A stretch of 23,960 nt of DNA from Bacteroidales bacterium (GTDB lineage Bacteria > Bacteroidota > Bacteroidia > Bacteroidales > 4484-276). The position numbers and the translations under genes are program-made. The stretch lies in NCBI GenBank assembly GCA_018400545.1, contig JAGYLT010000006.1, positions 1 through 23,960 on the forward strand, written 5' to 3'. The number at the start of each line of letters is the position of its first letter. Position 1 is the first letter of the stretch. This document shows positions 1 to 9,000 of the stretch, in pieces. The notes below the pieces were generated by a model. It had not been told where the DNA came from. It ran no database searches and worked only from the letters and a program-made list of their open reading frames with translations.

Positions 1-31
1 GCGGATTGGAGGGAATTAGCTACATCAGTTT

Positions 32-84
32 AAAAATCCTGAAAATTTTTCAAAATAGAAAAGTTAAAATTTTCAGGATTTTTT
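32..84 (+). terminator. Long perfect hairpin, likely terminator of an off-window gene
   Basis: An 18-bp perfect inverted repeat (AAAAATCCTGAAAATTTT at 32-49, its complement at 66-83) encloses a 16-base loop and runs into a T tract on the + strand. It probably ends a + strand gene lying left of the window. The stem is AT-rich and nearly symmetrical, so it may also act on the opposite strand. Confidence 0.7.
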
Positions 85-105
85 GTTGTTGATTATCTGT
101 TTTTA

Positions 106-127
106 ACCGCGCACTAAAGTACGCGGT
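106..127. other. Small GC-rich inverted repeat
   Basis: ACCGCG (106-111) is complementary to CGCGGT (122-127) around a 10-base spacer. It lies between two stronger hairpins in the same 227-base gap. No T tract follows directly, so I do not call it a terminator; its role is unknown. Confidence 0.35.
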
Positions 128-166
128 AATTAATCCACATAAATTTAGGAATAAATCGGGTTTCAA

Positions 167-205
167 AAAACAAAAACCGGATAATCACTATGGATATCCG
201 GTTTT
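167..205 (-). terminator. Intrinsic terminator of the glycogen synthase/phosphorylase gene
   Basis: The arms AAAACCGGAT (173-182) and ATCCGGTTTT (196-205) form a perfect 10-bp stem with a 13-base loop. Read on the minus strand, the stem is followed by a T-rich run interrupted by one G. It lies 22 bases past the stop codon of the minus-strand gene, as expected for its terminator. Confidence 0.75.
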
Positions 206-227
206 CTATTTAAAATTCAATTATTTG

Positions 228-3200
228 CTATACCCATTTCACCAGGTTACAATCCTGCTGGTGGGGCATAAGTTCGTGTCTCGGGAAGATGCGGAAAGCA
301 TAGCTGTATGAACCGGCTTTGTAAGTGGGCACATCTATGGAAAAGCGCGCCAGACTGTCTTTGGCTTCCACCAGTTGCAGCTCACGTTTGTAAAGGATTT
401 TCTCCACTTTGTCCCGGAACTTCTTGCCAAAAATAATCTCCACACCGAGATGCTCCGGATTAATTCCATTGGTAAATAGCGTAACCTCTGTAGAGAATGA
501 ATCTTCCAGTGTAAGTGGTGCAGATTTGGAATCAGGCACCATGAGTTTTTCCAGCTTTATTTCATGCCATTTGTCGCGCATTTCAGCCTTCCATGTGGCG
601 TATTCTCCGGCAGTTTTATAGCCGTCTTTCCGGAATGCTTCAGCACGTTTTATCAGCTTGCTGTAAAATTTTTGCTGATAATCTTCCAGCATGCGTTTCA
701 TGGTAAAATGCGGAGCTACTTCTGCAACCGTATTTTTGATGTATTGAATCCACTTTTCAGGAACATTTTCGTCATTCTGATCATAATAAAGATTTAATAT
801 TTGATCTTCGAAAATGTTATAAATGATTTCGGCATCCAGTTCATCCTGGAATTGCTGATTGGCGTAAGTACGGGCTTCAGTAATGGCAAAGCCTGCATCA
901 TCCTTATAGCCTTCGGCCCACCATCCGTCTAATACCGAGAAATTTACAACACCATTCATCACAGCTTTTTCACCACTTGTTCCGGAGGCCTCGAGCGGAC
1001 GTGTTGGCGTGTTCAGCCAAATATCCACTCCGGGGATAAGTTTATGTGCCAGTTCCATATCGTAATTCTCAACAAAAATTACTTTACCTATGAATCCTTC
1101 GGTTTTTGAGATTTCGATGATGCGCTTGATCAGTTGCTGGCCTTCCACATCTTTGGGATGCGCTTTACCTGCATAGATAAACTGGAGCGGCTTGCCGGTC
1201 ATATTCACCAGTTTCCTCAACCTGTCCAGGTTTGAGAACAACAACTTTGCTCTTTTATAAGTAGCAAAGCGCCTTGCAAATCCGATGGTGAGGGCATTAT
1301 CATCTATTGAATCCAGTGTATTGATGATCAGCTTGGGATTTTCCTGACGACGTGTCATTTCACCTTCAATGCGATTCTTCACATAATCAATCAGTTCCTT
1401 CTTGAGCTGTTTTCGGGTTTCCCAGATTTCACTGTCTTTCACTTCCTGGATTTTTTGCCACATATCAAAATCCAGCTGATGCCATTTGTAATTCTCACCA
1501 AAAATCTTTTTATATAACAGCTTCCATTGCTTGGATGCCCAGGTTGGCAAATGCACACCATTGGTCACATAACCAATGTGCAGTTCCTCCGGGTAATACC
1601 CTTCATAAAGCGGTGCAAACATTTCCTGCGATACCCTGCCATGGATGCGGCTAACCCCGTTCACTTCCTGCGATAGCCGTGAAGCCAGCACACTCATCGA
1701 AAATAATTCCTGCGGGTCGTTGGCCCTGAATTTTCCAAGATTCATCAACTGATCCCAGGTGATATTGAGGCGGTCAGGGTAATGCGGAAAATATGTTCTT
1801 AAAAGATCTTCATTAAAATAGTCGTGTCCGGCCGGAACAGGGGTATGGGTTGTAAAAAGCGTTGAAGAACGAACAACCTCCAGTGCGCGGTCGAAATCCA
1901 GTTTTTCGGCCTGAATCAGATAGCGAAGACGCTCCAGCCCGATAAATGCCGAATGGCCCTCATTGCTGTGGTAAATATCAGGATGGATATCCATGGCTTC
2001 CAACATTCTGATTCCGCCAATACCCAACAGGATTTCCTGTTTCAACCTGTTTTCAAGATCACCGCCATAGAGCTGATGGGTGATTGAACGGTCGATTTCC
2101 TGGTTAGCATCGAAATCAGCATCCATCAGATATAGTGGAATCCGGCCAACATCACATCGCCAAACCCGGGCATAAAGGGTTCTTCCCGGTAATCCAATTT
2201 TAATGGTCAGGTGGTTACCCTGGCTATCATAAACCTTTACCAACGGTAACTGCGAAAATTTCTGTGGTTCATATTCGGCCACCTGATCGCCAAACAATGA
2301 GATGCTTTGCTGGAAATAACCAAAGCGATACAGCAAGCCAACCGCCACAAGGTTTTCGTTGCTGTCGCTTGCCTCTTTCAGATAGTCGCCGGCAAGAATA
2401 CCGAGTCCACCCGAATACAGCTTAAAAGACTGGTGTAGCCCGTATTCCATACTAAAATATGCAATTCCGGCCTCCGGCCTGTTTTTGGCTTCATCTATAT
2501 ATTTTTTAAACTTATTGTAACTCTCGTAATACTTTTCCATGAATGCCTCATCCTCTTCCAGGGCTTTCCATTCATCGATATTCAGCGAATCGAGCAGTTC
2601 AATAGGATTCTGATTCAGATCCTTCCAAAGTTCCGGATTGATGGACTCAAACATTTCGGTAGCCTTGAAGTTCCACGACCACCAGAGGTTGCGCGACATA
2701 TCCTGCAGTCCTTTCAGCTTTTCAGGAATAGTTGGCTCGATGATCAGGCGTTTCCAGACCGGCAGGTCTTTTTGAGGAGCCTCAATCAGTTTTTTCTTTT
2801 TTTCCTTGATAAAATCAGTTGAAAACTTCTCTGATCTTGCCGGGACTTTTGACAGGGCTATTTTATAAGCCTCATAATAATAATTAAAAAAGTTTTCCCA
2901 TACTGCTGCTTTCGCAATTTTCCAGGCGTCTTCACGGACATTCTCCATTTCCTTTTCGGATAGCTTAAAAAAGTGATCAATGGAATCCGCAATCTGCATC
3001 ACCATCTCCGAATCATTTTCATCGGTGCGGTCGGCTACTACAACGCCCGGGTGCTTTCCTTTGAACTTTTCATCCACCCACTGTCCAAAACCGGCCTGGC
3101 AGGTGGTAAGGGTCGGAACCCGAAATGCAACACTTTCCAGAGGCGTATATCCCCATGGTTCGTAATAGGATGGGAAAACCGTGAAATCAAATCCTGCCAG

Positions 3201-4475
3201 AAGATCATAATAGGGCATGTTGAAAACACCGTCATTTCCGTTGAGATAAGCAGGAACAAAAACGATCTTAACTTTGTCTTCCGGCAGGTTTTTCAACCCG
3301 TTATTCCTGATTTCATGCAAAATGGCATCATGATGCTCCTCATATAATCCATGGGTAAGGAACACTTCACTGATTGGCTGTTTGAAATCCGGATTTTTCA
3401 TACGGTTCAACAGTGAAGGATCGGCACCTTTATGGTTGGCCGGAATCTTAACAAAAGCCAGAATCTCCCGATCGGGATTGCGTTTTGCCATCTCAGCAAT
3501 GGCAGATATAAAAAGATTGATGCCCTTGTTGCGAAATTCATAACGCCCACTGGTGATGGTCAGGAAGGCATTATCCGAAATCTTTTTATTGAACAAAGCC
3601 TCCGCCACCTGAAAAATCTTTTGGCGTGCAGCCTTCCGTTTTTTGCCGGATTGGTTTTTATCGAGAATAGCATGTTCATTAAAACCGTTTGGCGTAACCA
3701 CATCAACCGGCTTTTTCAGCAGTATGTCAGTTTCTTTTGCGGTAGCATTGCTCACGGCAGTAAAAGCATCGGCATTTACCGCTGATTTTTGTTCAAGTGA
3801 GAACCTTGAGATCATCCCGAATTTGCGGGCCATTTCCTCGCCATTGTATTCTTCAAGTTTGCTGTAAAGCGGATATCCGTTGCCTGAAATAGCACGGCCA
3901 ATGGCTGTGGCATGGGTGGTGAAGACAGTAGCCACCTGCGGCAGGTTTTCGTTGAGGTAAAGCACCCCGGTACCAGTCATCCATTCATGAAAATGGGCAA
4001 CGACCTTATCAGAAAGCGACAACTGAAACTTGTAAAAGCTTTCGATGACCTGGCCAACGGCATAGCCAAACATGGCCGGCTCGATATAATCCCAGCCTCC
4101 GCTGAGCGAATCCACTTTGAATTTATCCCAAAGCCTGGTAAATATTTTATCCTTTTCGGGAAAGAGGGTTGTAAAATCCACGAGGATGGCAATGGGCTTA
4201 CCTTCAACATTCCAGCGCCCCACCCTGAAATGCAGGTTCTCGGCTGCAGCAGCTTCGCGCCAGGATTTGAATAAGTTTCGGTCTTCGATGAAATCGGGAT
4301 TTTCGCGGGTTTCTTTCCACACATCCGGCCCGATGGTAATGTAATTGTCGCCGTATTCTTTTTGCACCAGTGGAGCCTTTGTTGACAGCACCGTGTAGAT
4401 GCCGCCAATCATATTGCAGATCTCCCAGCTGGTTTCGAAAATATAGTTGGGTTTGTTCGATTCTTTATTTGTCAT
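228..4475 (-). CDS. glgP: Glycogen synthase (GT3) fused to alpha-glucan phosphorylase (GT35)
   Basis: This 1415-residue cytoplasmic protein joins two glycogen enzymes. Residues 1 to about 560 match the animal/fungal-type GT3 synthase: GGIYTV near 24, HFHEW at 161-165, TTHAT at 186-190, TPNGFN near 260, and the catalytic E-x7-E pair as E439 and E447 in EPWGYTPLE. From about 582 a DUF3417-type lead-in (LWWSWN near 600) opens a short-form GT35 phosphorylase with THTPVPAGHD near 880, TNGVH near 970 and EASGTSGEK, whose K1170 should bind pyridoxal phosphate. The last 90 or so residues form a beta-rich tail. The first half should add glucose from a nucleotide sugar to glycogen; the second should release glucose-1-phosphate. 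Both sets of key residues appear intact and the frame is open throughout. A promoter lies just upstream and a terminator just downstream, so it is probably monocistronic. Family assignment is firm; simultaneous activity of both halves is inference. Confidence 0.93.
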   Translation of the reverse strand: MTNKESNKPNYIFETSWEICNMIGGIYTVLSTKAPLVQKEYGDNYITIGPDVWKETRENPDFIEDRNLFKSWREAAAAENLHFRVGRWNVEGKPIAILVDFTTLFPEKDKIFTRLWDKFKVDSLSGGWDYIEPAMFGYAVGQVIESFYKFQLSLSDKVVAHFHEWMTGTGVLYLNENLPQVATVFTTHATAIGRAISGNGYPLYSKLEEYNGEEMARKFGMISRFSLEQKSAVNADAFTAVSNATAKETDILLKKPVDVVTPNGFNEHAILDKNQSGKKRKAARQKIFQVAEALFNKKISDNAFLTITSGRYEFRNKGINLFISAIAEMAKRNPDREILAFVKIPANHKGADPSLLNRMKNPDFKQPISEVFLTHGLYEEHHDAILHEIRNNGLKNLPEDKVKIVFVPAYLNGNDGVFNMPYYDLLAGFDFTVFPSYYEPWGYTPLESVAFRVPTLTTCQAGFGQWVDEKFKGKHPGVVVADRTDENDSEMVMQIADSIDHFFKLSEKEMENVREDAWKIAKAAVWENFFNYYYEAYKIALSKVPARSEKFSTDFIKEKKKKLIEAPQKDLPVWKRLIIEPTIPEKLKGLQDMSRNLWWSWNFKATEMFESINPELWKDLNQNPIELLDSLNIDEWKALEEDEAFMEKYYESYNKFKKYIDEAKNRPEAGIAYFSMEYGLHQSFKLYSGGLGILAGDYLKEASDSNENLVAVGLLYRFGYFQQSISLFGDQVAEYEPQKFSQLPLVKVYDSQGNHLTIKIGLPGRTLYARVWRCDVGRIPLYLMDADFDANQEIDRSITHQLYGGDLENRLKQEILLGIGGIRMLEAMDIHPDIYHSNEGHSAFIGLERLRYLIQAEKLDFDRALEVVRSSTLFTTHTPVPAGHDYFNEDLLRTYFPHYPDRLNITWDQLMNLGKFRANDPQELFSMSVLASRLSQEVNGVSRIHGRVSQEMFAPLYEGYYPEELHIGYVTNGVHLPTWASKQWKLLYKKIFGENYKWHQLDFDMWQKIQEVKDSEIWETRKQLKKELIDYVKNRIEGEMTRRQENPKLIINTLDSIDDNALTIGFARRFATYKRAKLLFSNLDRLRKLVNMTGKPLQFIYAGKAHPKDVEGQQLIKRIIEISKTEGFIGKVIFVENYDMELAHKLIPGVDIWLNTPTRPLEASGTSGEKAVMNGVVNFSVLDGWWAEGYKDDAGFAITEARTYANQQFQDELDAEIIYNIFEDQILNLYYDQNDENVPEKWIQYIKNTVAEVAPHFTMKRMLEDYQQKFYSKLIKRAEAFRKDGYKTAGEYATWKAEMRDKWHEIKLEKLMVPDSKSAPLTLEDSFSTEVTLFTNGINPEHLGVEIIFGKKFRDKVEKILYKRELQLVEAKDSLARFSIDVPTYKAGSYSYAFRIFPRHELMPHQQDCNLVKWV

Positions 4476-4504
4476 TTTTCGCGTACTTTTAAAAATTCAG
4501 TCGG

Positions 4505-4534
4505 CAAAAGTATAGTTTTTGGGTAAGGATCAAA
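4505..4534 (-). promoter_or_regulatory. Bacteroidota-type promoter for the fusion gene
   Basis: On the minus strand a TTTG box (4531-4534) and an exact TAnnTTTG box (TACTTTTG, 4505-4512) are separated by 18 bases, matching the -33/-7 consensus of Bacteroidota primary-sigma promoters. The -7 box lies 29 bases upstream of the ATG, implying a leader of roughly 20 bases. Confidence 0.65.
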
Positions 4535-4643
4535 TGCAGGTTCATGAATGTGAAAAGATATAATGATTTTTTAACACTGGCGGGAGGGGGGTTGCGCAGG
4601 AGGAGTGGGATGAGTTTGCTGGGTTTGTGGAGAGGGATGATGG

Positions 4644-4723
4644 ATTGGAGTAATGGAGGATTGGAGTATTGGAGGATTGGAGTATTGGAGTATTGGAGTA
4701 ATGGAGTAATGGAGTAATGGGGA
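4644..4723. repeat. 8-bp tandem repeat array (ATTGGAGT type), about 10 units
   Basis: Ten consecutive 8-base units are variants of ATTGGAGT: ATTGGAGT, AATGGAGG, ATTGGAGG, AATGGAGT and a final AATGGGGA. Shorter traces of the same word occur near 18653-18681. The open frame read on the minus strand through this array is low-complexity (repeated SITPI/LQYSNPPI-like words) and is not a believable gene. Confidence 0.85.
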
Positions 4724-4755
4724 TAGTGGATTTGTGAGGAATTTGGTGCGGGTAA

Positions 4756-4788
4756 TTTGATATTTTGATTGAATTGCTCCGGGAAAGC
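4756..4788. repeat. 33-bp direct repeat, copy 1
   Basis: A 33-base word beginning TTTGATATTT and ending GCTCCGGGAAAGC recurs at 4917-4949 with a single difference (T for A at the eleventh base). The copies start 161 bases apart, between the tandem array and the AT-rich orphan gene. Confidence 0.85.
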
Positions 4789-4879
4789 TGGAAGGTTTGT
4801 TAATTGTTGCCAATGCTTTTGTCTGAGCCAATGATCGTGCTGAATGATTAAAAAAAAAGATCAAAAATCTGATTTCTGA

Positions 4880-4916
4880 GATCGGACTTCGGATATCAGA
4901 TGTCAGATGTCCGATC
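4880..4916. repeat. Inverted repeat next to direct repeat copy 2
   Basis: GATCGGAC (4880-4887) is mirrored by GTCCGATC (4909-4916) around a 21-base spacer that itself contains ATCAGATGTCAGATGT-like short repeats. It abuts the second copy of the 33-bp direct repeat. The rest of the 4476-5037 gap holds no gene I can support. Confidence 0.6.
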
Positions 4917-4949
4917 TTTGATATTTAGATTGAATTGCTCCGGGAAAGC
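4917..4949. repeat. 33-bp direct repeat, copy 2
   Basis: Second copy of the 33-base word described at 4756-4788; 32 of 33 positions agree. It lies about 90 bases from the stop codon of the orphan gene that ends at 5038. Confidence 0.85.
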
Positions 4950-5037
4950 AGGGAACCTGGAATGATAACTCAATAAGGACTTCAACCGATGAGCGCAAAT
5001 CTTTGGTTGAATTACTAAATTTTGAGGGGAGTAAATT

Positions 5038-5877
5038 TTATTCATGAGGTTCGATTAAATTTAATACGCTATCAAGATCATTAGTAAACTTTATCAATTG
5101 TATTTCTAAATAATGTTGTTTATCAATATAATACATGATAAGGTCAACGTTTAATAATGAGATTTCCTTTTTATATTCTTCGTAATTATTATCGAAAATC
5201 AAGTAGAAAATATCCTCCCCATTCAATACTTTAGAGATTGGGCTATATCGAATAAGGGAATCATGAATTATGTTATCATAGATTTTTATACTTCGACTCA
5301 AATTAGATATAACACTAGATAAATTTTGATTAGAATATTCTTTTTCTACAAGTAAAATTAAAGAATCCACGCTAAAATTTTCAAATTTCCAATATTTAGA
5401 CTCTAGAAAATCATTTTTAATTCGTTCAAATTGCACCTCATCTAATTCATTTAAATATGATTGAATAATCGCTGTTGCAAAATAAATAGAGTTCATTTTC
5501 TCATTTTGAAGGGTGACATTTTCCTTAAACTTAATACTACGACTATACAGGTAGTTAAGTCTGGTTCTCTGGTTTTCTATCTCTTTTTTCGATTTAAATA
5601 GAGAATCGTATGATTTACTAATATCGTCGAGTAGTTTATAGTTTTCGTATTTTGTGATTGGAACGATGAATTCAGAAAAATAAACATAAAATACTGGAAT
5701 CGTGAGGAATAGAACAAACAAGTTTTTACCCGTGCGTAAGATAGTACTTCTCTTAAAAGATATTTTGTTAAAACGGTAAATCTTATTTGATTCATTGAGT
5801 TGCTCTAACTCCTTCTTTTCTTTTTCAATCTGGATTTTCAGCAATTCTTTTTTTAATTGCTTTTCTGACAACTTCAT
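5038..5877 (-). CDS. AT-rich orphan membrane protein with coiled coils
   Basis: I do not recognise this 279-residue protein. The first 30 residues are a charged, heptad-like helix rich in Lys, Glu and Leu. One hydrophobic segment spans about 52-73 and is preceded by basic residues, suggesting a cytoplasmic N-terminus and a large C-terminal part outside the membrane. Residues 78-112 look like a second coiled coil, and the remainder (to 279) is predicted helical, rich in Asn, Ile, Ser and Tyr, without cysteines or an obvious catalytic motif. There is no signal peptidase or lipoprotein motif. Codon use is strongly biased to A/T-ending codons, unlike both neighbours, which suggests recent acquisition. 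The start ATG at 5877 is the first in frame; the upstream bases are A/T-rich and no clear promoter is visible. Possible roles include a sensor-like stalk or membrane scaffold, but nothing in the sequence decides this. Confidence 0.7.
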   Translation of the reverse strand: MKLSEKQLKKELLKIQIEKEKKELEQLNESNKIYRFNKISFKRSTILRTGKNLFVLFLTIPVFYVYFSEFIVPITKYENYKLLDDISKSYDSLFKSKKEIENQRTRLNYLYSRSIKFKENVTLQNEKMNSIYFATAIIQSYLNELDEVQFERIKNDFLESKYWKFENFSVDSLILLVEKEYSNQNLSSVISNLSRSIKIYDNIIHDSLIRYSPISKVLNGEDIFYLIFDNNYEEYKKEISLLNVDLIMYYIDKQHYLEIQLIKFTNDLDSVLNLIEPHE

Positions 5878-5995
5878 AGTATTTTTTTAGATAAGTTTTC
5901 CAAAATCAGGAACTTTCATCTCAATTTAAATCGATCTATAACAAATATTACTTTTTTTTGAAGATCAAAAATAATTCAAAATTTCCTGAATTCTT

Positions 5996-6003
5996 TACAT
6001 TTG
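5996..6003 (+). promoter_or_regulatory. -7 box upstream of the T9SS BNR/PKD gene
   Basis: TACATTTG is an exact TAnnTTTG match 34 bases upstream of the ATG at 6038. No convincing TTTG lies at the expected -33 distance, so this is a partial promoter match. Confidence 0.45.
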
Positions 6004-6037
6004 CACTTTATCATTCTTTAATATTACATGATCAACA

Positions 6038-9000
6038 ATGAAACATCTCAAAACTACACTACTAACGATTGTGCTGGCGGCATTCAGCCTGTATGTTGCC
6101 GCGCAGAACTATGAATCACTCACGGATGAAGATTTTGCAAAACATCCTTACTGGATCGAAATGATGCAGGACCAGGATGTAAATTTTTATGATGTTCAAC
6201 ACGCCTTTGAAGTTTACTGGAAAGACCGCGAAGTAACCAAAGGCAGCGGCTGGAAGCCTTTTAAGCGTTGGGAATACATGATGAGCAGCCGCATTAATCC
6301 GGACGGCAGCCGCCCGGCTCCCGACCGCGAGCTCAGAGCTTACATGGACTACATCGAAAAACACCCGGAACAAAAAGCGTCCAATGGCGACTGGGAAAAC
6401 CTGGGACCCTTCCTCATCCCACCAAATAAAGGCTACCGCGGGCTGGGCCGTCTCAATGCCATCCACTTCCACCCCACCGATCCGCAAACAATTTATGTAG
6501 GAGCACCTTCAGGCGGACTCTGGATCACACACGATCTGGGCGAAAACTGGTACACAACCACAGATGTACTGCCGACACTCGGCGTTTCAGCCATTGCCGT
6601 GGATCATACCAACCCCGATATTATTTACATCGGCACCGGCGACCGCGATGCCGGCGATGCTCCCGGCCTTGGCGTTTTCAAATCTTTTGATGCCGGGCAA
6701 ACCTGGGATATTTACAACGAAGGCATGGATAATGCCACCGTGGGGCGCTTCGTTATGCACCCGGAAAACAGCCAGTTAATATACGCAGCCACCAGTTCCG
6801 GTATCTTCAGAACTACCGATGGCGGCGAGTTATGGGAAAATTTGAAAGGCGGCAATTTTAAGGAGATCGTTTTTAAATCCGATGATCCCAACATCATTTT
6901 CGCATCGTCAGGAGGTGCATTTTACCGCTCAGCAGATGCCGGAGATACATGGACCGAAATTGAAAACGGAATTCCTTCAGGTAGCCGTGGTGTAATTGGT
7001 GTGGGCGTTTCAAATCCAAATTATGTTTATTTTCTGCAGGCGCAGGGCAACGAATACGGTGGTACTTATCTTTCTACCGACGCCGGTCTTTCATTTACCG
7101 AAATGTCCACTACACCCAACATCATGAGCTGGGGCTGTGAAGGCGGCTCAGGCGGCCAGGCATGGTACGACCTGGACATGATCGTTGACCCGCTGAATGA
7201 AAATATCATTTACGCTGGTGGTGTAAACTGCTTCAAATCAGTTGATGCAGGCGTTACCTGGGAAATCAACTCGCACTGGACCGGCGACTGCGGTGTGCCG
7301 GCCGTGCATGCCGACCTGCACGTTCTGGAATACAGTCCCCACGACGGCAGGCTTTATGCAGGAAATGACGGTGGTATTTACTGGACCAGCAACGGAGGCA
7401 CCAACTGGACCCTGATCACAAACGGACTGGCCATCGGGCAGGTTTATAAAATCGGGCAAAGCGCTACCATGAAGGATAAGGTGATCAATGGTTATCAGGA
7501 CAACGGGACATCAACCTACATGGGCACCGACGACTGGTATTTCAACATTGGCGGTGATGGCATGGAGTGCGCCGTGGATCATGAAAATCATCTTTACAGC
7601 TATGGGACGCTTTATTATGGCGATATCTTCAGGTTGCTGAACAACAACAATCTTGGAAAAATTGCCGGCCAGGGTGAATTTGGCATCAACGAAAGTGGTG
7701 CCTGGGTAACACCGTTTCTGCTGCATGAAGAAGATGCCACCACCATGTTTGCAGGATATAAAAACGTTTGGCGCGGCTACAATGTGCGCACCGGAAATCC
7801 TTCCTGGTCAAAAATTTCGGATGCGCTGGGAGGTAACAACAGCACCAATATGCGTATTCTGGAGCATTCTCCCGCAGATATCAACATCATGTATGCCGCC
7901 AAAGATAACCAAACCTTTTTCCGCTCGGATAATGTGAATGATCCCAATGTTGACTGGACAAACCTCACTGCAGGATTGCCTGCTACCAGCTCTATAAATG
8001 ATCTGGAAGCACATCCCTATAATCCGGAGATCGTCTATATGTGCCGGGGAACAGAAGTTTTTAAATCCGCCGACAAAGGTGTTACCTGGGAAAATATCAC
8101 AGGTTCTTTGCCGGGCGTTACCGTGAATGACATCGCGTATTATAAAAACAGTCAGGAAGGTTTGTATGTCGGGACGGATATCGGTGTATTTTACCGGGAT
8201 ATGTTTCTGGACGACTGGATTTTGTTTGACAACGGATTTCCAGCCAGCGGCCGTGTTACCGAAGTTGAGATTTTTTATGAAGCCGATGATCCCGCCGGTG
8301 ATGTGATTCGTGCCGCAACCTATGGCCGTGGACTTTGGAGCTCTACCATGTATCATGCTGAAGTGGTTGCGGATTTTACTTCCAACCACGAGGTTGTACC
8401 ACCGGATTGTCCTGTTGATTTTACTGATCTCTCCGCAGGCGTTCCCACATCATGGCAATGGACCTTCGAAGGCGGAACACCATCGGGTTCAACGGATCGC
8501 AACCCAACGGGAATTACATTTTCAAGTGCCGGCACTTTTGACGTAACTCTTTCCGTAACCAACGAATTTGGGACAGATACCATGGTTTTGGAAGATTTCA
8601 TCACGGTGGACGAAACGCTGCTTCCTGACGTAGAATTCAGCGCATCCAACCAGGCCATTTGCAGTGGCGAAGTGGTTTATTTTACTGACGAAACCGAATA
8701 CTGCCCCGAAACCTGGCAGTGGAGTTTTGAGCCATCGGATGTTGAATTTATGGAAGGTACTTCAGCCCTAAGCCAGAACCCGGCCGTAATGTTTCTTTCC
8801 AATGCAACCTATTCCGTAACACTTGAAGCCACATCCACCAACGGTTCTTCTACCCTTGAAAAAGAAGATTTCATCCTTGCAGGCGGTTTTTCCGTGCCCT
8901 TTGCTGCTGATTTCAACCAAGGCTTTGCTGCACAAAACTGGGAAATTGAAAATGAAGATAATAATATCACCTGGGAATTGATTCAGCCCGACTGGTCACC

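Noticed and set aside
1..33. Possible C-terminal end of a + strand gene (frame 1 ends ADWRELATSV then TAA)
   Set aside because: Only ten codons are visible and another frame also ends in this stretch (TAG at 17-19); nothing decides between them.
4571..4864. 97-codon open frame on the minus strand
   Set aside because: It is produced by reading through the 8-bp tandem array and gives a low-complexity peptide.
7808..8389. 193-codon open frame on the minus strand inside the T9SS gene
   Set aside because: It overlaps a well-supported gene with clear domains and has no recognisable features; it is an antisense shadow.
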